A DNA stretch of 20,591 nucleotides. It comes from DATKZS01 sp035527835 [NCBI: bacterium] (GTDB lineage Bacteria; RBG-13-61-14). A model generated the notes under the pieces. It saw only the letters and a list, made by a program, of their open reading frames with translations, searched no databases and was not told the DNA's origin. The position numbers and the translations under genes were made by a program. This document shows, piece by piece, positions 15,860-20,591 of this stretch (position 1 is its first letter; each line of letters starts with the position of its first letter). The stretch covers positions 1-20,591 of the forward strand of contig DATKZS010000118.1 in assembly GCA_035527835.1 (NCBI GenBank), in the 5' to 3' direction.

Positions 15860-17119
15860 TTATTTTATGAGCAGCGGGCCGGCCAGCGCGTGAGAGCCGC
15901 GCGGCGACCCCGGCTCGGTCACCGCGATGAAGAACCGCGACGCGCCGCCGGGAGCAGCGCCACGGAACGACCGGTCCAACCGGAAATCATCCGTGCTCCA
16001 GGACGCGGCCTGGCCGAGCTCCCCGCCGCTGTCCCGGAGCAGGCTGACCTCCTCCCGCGGCCCGCGGCCCGCGACCATGATCCGTAAAGCGCCGTTCGCG
16101 GCCGCCGCCGAGAAATTGCCCTTCCAGTCAATAAAAGTCCGCCCTCCCCAGGACGCGTAAGCATCGCCCCGCCCGAGCGCCTTCCAGATGCTCGGAGCTT
16201 CATCCCCCTCGCTCCATACCCCGATCCACCCGTCGCGGTCCGCGACCGCGGCCATGACCGTGCCCCGGCCCCGCGCCGCGGGCCATGAATTCTTGAATCC
16301 TTCCATGAAACCACCCGCCGGCGAGGCGTCATCCGGCTGGCCCGTCACCACCAGCAGATGAGGCGGGAGAGCAAGGCCTTTTCCGACGGGCGGGACCGCG
16401 AGCAAAAGGCCGCCCTCCTGCTCCGCGAAAATTTCCAGAATCTTTTCAGGCTTCGCCGCCGCTTTCAAATTCTCGACCAGCGCCGTTTGCGCGGCCGGGT
16501 CCAGGCCCGGATTGATGATGATGTGCCACGTCTCGGCCCCGGCCTGTTTGCTGAGACCCGTGATCAAGAGGGGGACGCCGAGGGCCGGCTTGCCGGGCCC
16601 AGCGGCCGGCGGCCGTTCGCCGTGCTCCGCGATGCAGAAATCCAGGCCGGGCGCGGCGCAGTCGCCGAGCTTGCCCCAGAACAGGCGCGGGCCGCGGTAG
16701 TTGTCCGCCACCGGGAACACCGGGTCCGACCACGACTGGATCACTCCGGTCAGCGAGTAGGCCTCGATCCGCTGCAAGGCCGGCAGCTCGAACTTCAGCG
16801 GCTGGAAGATCACCCCGCGGTCAGCGGCAACGAACTTGACGTGGAACGGCCGAATCCAGGGACCGTCGGTCCACAGCCAGGCCTCGCCCCGGAAGTCCCG
16901 GTCAATGTCCCACGTCTCGGTCCGCGCCACCACTGCGACGGTAGTGTACACATCCGTCCGCGGCGTTGACGGCGCCATGACCTCGACCCGGCCCAGCGAC
17001 GGCTCGCGGCCGGAGATCGGAGCGGCCGCGCACCAGAGCGCCAGGACCAACGGCCATGCCGCTCCCGAAAGTGAAGAGCCTGCGCCTTTGTGTTTTTTGC
17101 TCCAGCGCATGGCGTTCAT
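15860..17119 (-). CDS. Putative exported protein, degenerate DUF3604/PHP-like
   Basis: The ATG at 17119 follows the pgeF stop by one base and has GAGGCAGG upstream; it gives 419 aa. The N-terminus (RWSKKHKG, then the hydrophobic run AAWPLVLALWCAAAPISG) looks like a signal peptide. From memory of the family, three segments resemble DUF3604/PHP-type proteins: RLFWGKLGD (145-153; usually YWGDLHxH), LDFCIAEHGE (159-168; usually LDFxxxTDH), and GWIGVWSEGDEAPSIWKALG plus RGDAYASWGGR (about 297-327). The metal-binding histidines and aspartates are mostly replaced, so a hydrolase activity is doubtful. It is the last gene of a four-gene unit with rluD and pgeF. It could be an unrelated beta-rich periplasmic protein; the family link is tentative. 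Confidence 0.6.
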   Translation of the reverse strand: MNAMRWSKKHKGAGSSLSGAAWPLVLALWCAAAPISGREPSLGRVEVMAPSTPRTDVYTTVAVVARTETWDIDRDFRGEAWLWTDGPWIRPFHVKFVAADRGVIFQPLKFELPALQRIEAYSLTGVIQSWSDPVFPVADNYRGPRLFWGKLGDCAAPGLDFCIAEHGERPPAAGPGKPALGVPLLITGLSKQAGAETWHIIINPGLDPAAQTALVENLKAAAKPEKILEIFAEQEGGLLLAVPPVGKGLALPPHLLVVTGQPDDASPAGGFMEGFKNSWPAARGRGTVMAAVADRDGWIGVWSEGDEAPSIWKALGRGDAYASWGGRTFIDWKGNFSAAAANGALRIMVAGRGPREEVSLLRDSGGELGQAASWSTDDFRLDRSFRGAAPGGASRFFIAVTEPGSPRGSHALAGPLLIK

Positions 17120-17120
17120 T

Positions 17121-17879
17121 TTATCCTGCCTCGGCAACGATTGCGATGAAGTGATAGAGCGACGGCACGCCCTTGCCCTCGCGGCGATACGAGAAGAAGA
17201 GCTCGGCGTGGCAGTAGGTGCAGACGCGGAGCTCCTGGATGTTCCCGGGCTTCAGCCCGGCCTCTTCCAGGATGATGCGGTTGGCCGAAGAGAGGTCGAG
17301 GCGGGCATGCCCCGGCCCGTCGGGCTCGAGCACGTCCGCGGCCCGTCCGGCCAGGGCCTTGCCGATGGCCTGGATCACCGGCGCGTCAACCTGGTAGTGG
17401 CAGGGCAGGATGGATGGACCGATGCCGGCGATGAGGTCCGTCGCCCGCGAGCCGTACTCCCGGCGCAGGATGCTCACGGCCTCTCCGGCGGCCCTGAGCG
17501 CGGTGCCCTTCCAGCCGGTATGCACTGCCGCCGCCACTCTCCGGGCCGGGTCGCAGATCAGGACCGGCACGCAGTCCGCCGTGCGCACGGCCGCGGCCAC
17601 GCCCGGCGCGCTCACGATGATGATGTCGGCGTGGAGCCCGCGGACGGCGGCGACGTCCCGGATTTTTCTCACGTGGACCGCGCTCAAGCCGTGGACCTGG
17701 CGCACGGTGGCGATATGGCGGAGTTGCGGAAAGGACGCCTTGATGCGGTCATGCGCCACCGCATGGCCCCGGCCAAGGTCACGGGTGCCGAAGCCGTGCG
17801 CGACGCCCGGGAGCGCCAGCGCCGGGAGCGTGAAAAAAGGCGCGCCTTTTATGATGGACCCAGGCATGGAGGGTCTCAT
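17121..17879 (-). CDS. pgeF: Peptidoglycan editing factor PgeF (multicopper polyphenol oxidase / DUF152 family)
   Basis: The 252-aa protein has the family motifs in order: TVRQVHG (H63), RTADCVPVL (C103), AAVHTGWKGT (H120), GIGPSI (153-158), and a C-terminal CTYCHAELFFSYRREG. H63, C103 and H120 are the metal ligands of the family. E. coli YfiH was described as an enzyme that removes mis-incorporated residues from peptidoglycan precursors; other members were called laccases or purine nucleoside phosphorylases, so the exact role here is open. The start overlaps the rluD stop as ATGA. The rluD-pgeF pairing is widespread in bacteria, which supports the call. Confidence 0.93.
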   Translation of the reverse strand: MRPSMPGSIIKGAPFFTLPALALPGVAHGFGTRDLGRGHAVAHDRIKASFPQLRHIATVRQVHGLSAVHVRKIRDVAAVRGLHADIIIVSAPGVAAAVRTADCVPVLICDPARRVAAAVHTGWKGTALRAAGEAVSILRREYGSRATDLIAGIGPSILPCHYQVDAPVIQAIGKALAGRAADVLEPDGPGHARLDLSSANRIILEEAGLKPGNIQELRVCTYCHAELFFSYRREGKGVPSLYHFIAIVAEAG

Positions 17880-18865
17880 TGCACGCGGCCCGACCTGGCG
17901 GGCAGTTTCACTCCGGTGAGCAGCCCGAGAGATGAAGCGACCACGGCGATGTCCGGCGGCAGCGGCGACTCGAAAACCATGCGCAGGCCGGTGGACGGAT
18001 GATCGAAACCGAGACGATAAGCGTGCAGGGCCTGGCGGTCGAGGCGCCTGAGCGCCGCGCGCGGCTCCGGCTTAAGCCGGGCCGGGACCGTGCGGCCCTT
18101 GCCGTAGAGCGCGTCGCCCGCCACCGGGTGATTATGGTCGGAGAGATGCACCCGGATCTGGTGGGTGCGGCCGGTCTCGAGCGTGAGCTCGACCAGGCTC
18201 ATGCCGTTATTGCGGGCCAGGGTGCTAAAGCGGGTCACGGCGCGGCGGCCCTTCTCGGTATGGCTGGTCATCTTGAGCCGGTGGTGAGGGTTCCTGCCGA
18301 TCACGGTCTCGAACGATCCGGAGAGTTTTTCCATCTCGCCATAGACCACGGCCAGGTACTTGCGGTCAATGGAGTGGGCCTTGAACTGGGCGGCGAGGCC
18401 GTGGTGGGCGAGGTCGGTCTTGGCCGCGACCATGACGCCGGAGGTCAGCTTGTCGAGGCGGTGGACGATGCCGGGCTTGATGGACCCCCCCACGCCGGAG
18501 AGGTCGTGGCAGTGATACAGCAGCGCGTTGACCAGGGTGCCGGTGGAGCGGCCGGGGGTGGGATGGGTGAGCAGGCCCGCGGGCTTGTCAAAGACAATGA
18601 TATGCCGGTCCTCGTAAATCACGGTGAGCGGGATGGGCTCGGGCTCGAGGCCGGCGGCCACGGGATCGGGCACGTCGGCGATGATGGCGTCGCCGATTTT
18701 GAGCCGGGCGGAGGGCAGCGCGGGCTTTCCATTCACGGTGATCCGGCCTTCGTGGAACAGGGCCTTGAGCCGCGAGCGGGAGGGCAGGCCCGGTTGGCGG
18801 GAGAGGAACTGGTCAACCCGGAGGGGAGCGTCGAGACTGGCGATTGCAAAGGAGTGGCGGGCCAA
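17876..18865 (-). CDS. rluD: 23S rRNA pseudouridine synthase RluD/RluA family
   Basis: This 329-aa enzyme converts uridines to pseudouridine in 23S rRNA (helix 69 for RluD). An S4-like domain covers about residues 14-65 (RVDQFLSRQPGLPSRSRLKA, then GRITVNGKPA). The catalytic domain has VIYEDRHIIVFDKPAGLLTH (82-101), HRLDKLTSG (135-143; catalytic D138), KYLAVVYG, and GRTHQIRVHLSDHNHPVAGD with ALYGKGR. The start is a TTG at 18865, five bases after the small upstream gene, with no clear ribosome-binding site, so coupling to that gene is likely. RluA/RluC cannot be fully excluded, but the S4 domain and the pgeF neighbour favour RluD. Confidence 0.92.
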   Translation of the reverse strand: MARHSFAIASLDAPLRVDQFLSRQPGLPSRSRLKALFHEGRITVNGKPALPSARLKIGDAIIADVPDPVAAGLEPEPIPLTVIYEDRHIIVFDKPAGLLTHPTPGRSTGTLVNALLYHCHDLSGVGGSIKPGIVHRLDKLTSGVMVAAKTDLAHHGLAAQFKAHSIDRKYLAVVYGEMEKLSGSFETVIGRNPHHRLKMTSHTEKGRRAVTRFSTLARNNGMSLVELTLETGRTHQIRVHLSDHNHPVAGDALYGKGRTVPARLKPEPRAALRRLDRQALHAYRLGFDHPSTGLRMVFESPLPPDIAVVASSLGLLTGVKLPARSGRVQ

Positions 18866-18870
18866 GGGGG

Positions 18871-19140
18871 TTACCAGATCTTGGACTTGTACTTGCCGGA
18901 GAATTTGAAGAGCATGTCCACCACGGCCAGGTCGAAGTAATTATATTTGGCCACGATCTCGGGCGCGACGCGGGAGCGGTAGAGCTCGCGGCCTTCCTCC
19001 AGCTCGTCCTCGATGGCCTCGAACAGGTTGTCGTTCTCGATGCCCTGCTTGACCTTGTCGGAGTTATACACGTTAATATCGGAGACGATGGCCCGCGCCA
19101 GCCGCCGCGCCTTGTCCGGTTCCGTGATCATCGGGGACAT
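18871..19140 (-). CDS. Conserved-looking small protein of unknown function, first gene of the rluD unit
   Basis: This reads as 89 aa from the ATG at 19140, which has GGAGG 9-13 bases upstream; a second ATG lies three codons on. An in-frame extension to 19227 would overlap the promoter and is unlikely. The product is charged and probably helical: ARRLARAIVSDINVYNSDKV (11-30), then an acidic stretch FEAIEDELEEGRELYRSRV (40-58), then a C-terminal FDLAVVDMLFKFSGKYKSKI. No cysteines, signal peptide or membrane segment are seen. I recall similar small proteins in other Gram-negative lineages but cannot name a function. It directly precedes rluD by five bases and follows a strong promoter. Confidence 0.8.
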   Translation of the reverse strand: MSPMITEPDKARRLARAIVSDINVYNSDKVKQGIENDNLFEAIEDELEEGRELYRSRVAPEIVAKYNYFDLAVVDMLFKFSGKYKSKIW

Positions 19141-19226
19141 TGACCCGCCTCCGGTCCCGCGCCCGACCCAAGCTTCGCGTTTTGTACAGTATTCATCCGC
19201 CGTATCCCTGTAATGCAACTGATTCA

Positions 19227-19255
19227 ATTTTATTAAGATACTCGCGCGGTGTCAA
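19227..19255 (-). promoter_or_regulatory. Near-consensus sigma70 promoter for the small gene-rluD-pgeF unit
   Basis: Read leftward, a perfect TTGACA (19255-19250) is followed after exactly 17 bases by TAAAAT (19232-19227). Transcription would begin near 19220, about 80 bases before the ATG at 19140. The surrounding 30 bases are AT-rich in a GC-rich region, as expected of a promoter. No operator or riboswitch is obvious in the leader. Confidence 0.8.
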
Positions 19256-19271
19256 GCAGGGAATGGCGGCC

Positions 19272-19360
19272 AGGGTCAGAGCTCCAGTTTTCAGTTAATA
19301 TCGGGCGGGCCGAAGATTTCGGAAACCTTCTCGTAAACTGAAAAATTAAGCTCTGACCCT
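19272..19360. repeat. ~90-bp inverted-repeat element, copy A (AGGGTCAGAGCT ends)
   Basis: The 89-base element begins AGGGTCAGAGCT and ends AGCTCTGACCCT, a perfect 12-bp terminal inverted repeat. Inside it the arms continue with TTTTCAGTT and AACTGAAAA. It carries no gene. A diverged copy lies at 20141-20231, on the other side of the PilZ-type gene. The form fits a MITE-like or REP-like non-autonomous element, possibly moved by an IS200/REP-associated transposase encoded elsewhere; that is inference. Confidence 0.8.
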
Positions 19361-19525
19361 CCCCCTCTCAGGCTCAGTGCAGAACATACCGTGGACCAGG
19401 CTTTCCGGCTGGAGCCCGCGCCGCGGGCGCCCACATGAGACGTGTGGACTACCCCGGCCTCAATCGCCCAGCTCATATTCACTGCGCAATGCGAATAACT
19501 CAGGATAGAAGCGGAGCGGCGGGCG
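19361..19525. other. Spacer without recognised features
   Basis: Between inverted-repeat copy A and the end of the PilZ-type gene I see no gene, RNA or clear terminator. Short open frames run through here on both strands, but one of them (- strand, 19617-19291) passes through the repeat and the other overlaps the PilZ-type gene; neither has a good start site or family similarity. Confidence 0.6.
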
Positions 19526-20047
19526 TCAGACCCGGAGGCGGAAATAGCGGGTCTCTTCGCGGCAGCGTTTGTGGATGTGTCCCAGGTGCGTTGATTCTCC
19601 GGGGCAGGCCAGACCAAAAACGTCCTTGATCAGGTCCTTGTCCGGACGGGCCTTTTTGAATTCATGCTCGATGGCCCGGAAGAGGCGGGTCTGGCGTTTG
19701 ACGTACTCATCCACCCGGGCCCGGTCCTCCGGATAGATGCGCTTGAATTCCAGGGCAAAGCCGCGCTCGCGGCGTCCGGTCCTGACTTTGATGCCCTGCT
19801 CGGAGAGCCACACCACCTTGCCGTGGCAGCGCAGCGGCGGCGCTTGCGGGTCCATGGCAAAAGTCAGCTCGACCTCCTCGAAGCAGGGAACGATGACCTC
19901 GGTGGCCAGGTAACATCCGCCCAGGCTGATCACCTTGGCCGCGCCCCGGTGGGTGACCGTGCCCCAGGTAAACTCGGACGGGAAATCGCACGACGCGCGC
20001 TGGTAGCGCCGCTCCAATGAATTGAGTTTCTTGCCCTTGCCAGTCAA
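19526..20047 (-). CDS. PilZ-domain-like protein with Cys/His-rich C-terminus
   Basis: From the TTG at 20047, which has a purine-rich AAAGGGGG upstream, the product is 173 aa. Residues about 12-115 look like a PilZ domain, the c-di-GMP-binding fold: RRYQR (13-17) matches the RxxxR motif, VISLGG (39-44) sits where (D/N)xSxxG is expected but has Val instead of Asp/Asn, and FALEFKRIYPEDRARVDEYV is the usual end. The C-terminus has a Cys/His cluster (C148, H154, H157, H159, C162) that could bind metal. In-frame starts farther upstream (to 20131) would overlap the candidate promoter. Ligand binding is uncertain because of the motif change. The gene stands alone between two inverted-repeat elements. 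Confidence 0.75.
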   Translation of the reverse strand: MTGKGKKLNSLERRYQRASCDFPSEFTWGTVTHRGAAKVISLGGCYLATEVIVPCFEEVELTFAMDPQAPPLRCHGKVVWLSEQGIKVRTGRRERGFALEFKRIYPEDRARVDEYVKRQTRLFRAIEHEFKKARPDKDLIKDVFGLACPGESTHLGHIHKRCREETRYFRLRV

Positions 20048-20101
20048 AGGACCCCCTTTGCCCCGATCCCCGCGCCGCGGCGGAATTATCGAACTGATTA
20101 C

Positions 20102-20131
20102 TATATACATCTTCCGCCGGGTAAAATGCAA
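20102..20131 (-). promoter_or_regulatory. Candidate promoter of the PilZ-type gene
   Basis: Read leftward, TTGCAT (20131-20126) and TATATA (20107-20102) are 18 bases apart and lie about 55 bases before the TTG start at 20047. The -35 match is moderate and the -10 match is good. Its location agrees with the choice of the downstream TTG start. Confidence 0.4.
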
Positions 20132-20140
20132 GCATGGCTT

Positions 20141-20231
20141 GGTCAGGGCCTCAATTTTCAGTTAATGGGGGCATTGCCGGAAAATGAGGCCATCCTGACA
20201 TTAACTGAAAACCGAAGCTCTGACCCTGACC
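20141..20231. repeat. ~90-bp inverted-repeat element, copy B
   Basis: The 91-base element starts GGTCAGGG and ends CCCTGACC, and inside it TTTTCAGTTAATG faces CATTAACTGAAAA. The right arm contains AGCTCTGACCCT, the same terminal sequence as copy A; the left arm is missing a few bases of it. Size, arm sequence and internal TTTTCAGTTAAT shared with copy A make common origin very likely. Confidence 0.78.
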
Positions 20232-20378
20232 GACTCGCCGCAGTCATTGCGCGGACGCGGGTTATATGATACCATTAGCAGCCTGTTGAATGAGCGGCTG
20301 GTTCCATCCAAGACCGCGGCGCTGACCCCGGCATCAGCGGACCAGTCATGACCAATCCCCGGCAGGCAAATCAGGTAT
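20232..20378. other. Spacer upstream of tRNA-Lys without firm features
   Basis: No gene or repeat is recognisable here. A TATGAT at 20265-20270 could be a -10 element for the tRNA, but there is no acceptable -35 at the right distance, so I do not call a promoter. Confidence 0.5.
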
Positions 20379-20455
20379 GGGCCGTTAGCTCAGCCCGGTA
20401 GAGCAGCGGACTTTTAATCCGTTGGTCGCGAGTTCGAATCTCGCACGGCCCACCA
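20379..20455 (+). tRNA. tRNA-Lys (anticodon UUU)
   Basis: The 77-base sequence folds as a full cloverleaf: acceptor arms GGGCCGT and ACGGCCC, D arm GCTC/GAGC, anticodon arm GCGGA-CTTTTAA-TCCGT with anticodon TTT, and T arm GCGAG-TTCGAAT-CTCGC. The discriminator A and an encoded CCA end the gene. The UUU anticodon reads AAA and AAG lysine codons. No duplicated 3' end that would mark an integrated element is seen in the window. Confidence 0.97.
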
Positions 20456-20490
20456 ACATTGCTTGAAACACTTGCCTCTGTTCACATCTG

Positions 20491-20526
20491 GCCCGCCGGA
20501 TCAATCGGCCGGGCAGTTTGTTTTTA
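20491..20526 (+). terminator. Probable Rho-independent terminator after tRNA-Lys
   Basis: About 35 bases after the tRNA, GCCCG-CCGG pairs with TCGG-C-CGGGC (5 + 4 pairs, including one G-T, with a single bulged C; loop ATCAA). It is followed by AGTTTGTTTTTAT, a good T-tract. The last 65 bases of the window after it show nothing recognisable. Confidence 0.7.
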
Positions 20527-20591
20527 TCGGCTTTTGCCGGGACGTTACGGCGCCTTCGACATCCCTATCCTGTATCTGCTTGTGCATTTGA

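Noticed and set aside
17999-18940. A 313-codon + strand frame opposite rluD
   Set aside because: rluD is certain on the - strand from its HRLDKLTSG motif; the + frame is its antisense shadow.
19291-19617. A 108-codon frame on the - strand between the PilZ-type gene and inverted-repeat copy A
   Set aside because: It ends inside the repeat, begins within the PilZ-type gene in another frame, and has no good start site or family similarity.
20379-20591. tRNA-Lys as an integration (att) site
   Set aside because: No second copy of the tRNA 3' end and no integrase are visible in the window.

Overview
The window is the core ribosomal-protein supercluster of a GC-rich bacterium. It begins in the last codons of tuf and runs on the + strand through the S10, spc and alpha gene blocks to rplQ at 15474. 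A second, leftward module (19140 to 15860) and a short accessory end with a PilZ-type gene and a tRNA-Lys follow. Zinc-binding forms of S14, S4, L36 and adenylate kinase, an L24 with a C-terminal CxxC pair, RluD, PgeF and a PilZ-type protein point to a free-living bacterium, probably from an uncultivated lineage. I cannot assign a phylum from the sequence alone.

Region 1 (1-15474) has the order tuf(partial)-rpsJ-rplD-rplW-rplB-rpsS-rplV-rpsC-rplP-rpmC-rpsQ-rplN-rplX-rplE-rpsN-rpsH-rplF-rplR-rpsE-rpmD-rplO-secY-adk-map-infA-rpmJ-rpsM-rpsK-rpsD-rpoA-rplQ. This is the textbook order with one gap: rplC (L3), which normally lies between rpsJ and rplD, is absent, and those two genes are 16 bp apart. 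Many neighbours overlap or nearly touch, as expected for coupled translation. Several of the wider spacers (tuf/rpsJ, rpsC/rplP, rpmC/rpsQ, rpsM/rpsK, rpsK/rpsD) hold short palindromic or inverted repeats of several families. A GC-rich hairpin follows rplQ.

Region 2 (15475-19255) starts with a 240-bp inverted repeat between convergent transcription units. On the - strand, a near-consensus sigma70 promoter (19255-19227) precedes a tight four-gene unit: an unrecognised 89-aa protein, rluD, pgeF, and a putatively exported protein that looks like a degenerate member of the DUF3604/PHP-like group.

Region 3 (19256-20591) has a leftward PilZ-type gene flanked by two related ~90-bp inverted-repeat elements that share AGGGTCAGAGCT-type ends. 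It is followed by tRNA-Lys(UUU) and a probable terminator.

I see no phage, CRISPR, toxin or other dedicated new system. The points most worth following up are the missing rplC, the repeat families inside an essential operon, the paired elements around the PilZ-type gene, and the odd fourth gene of the rluD-pgeF unit.
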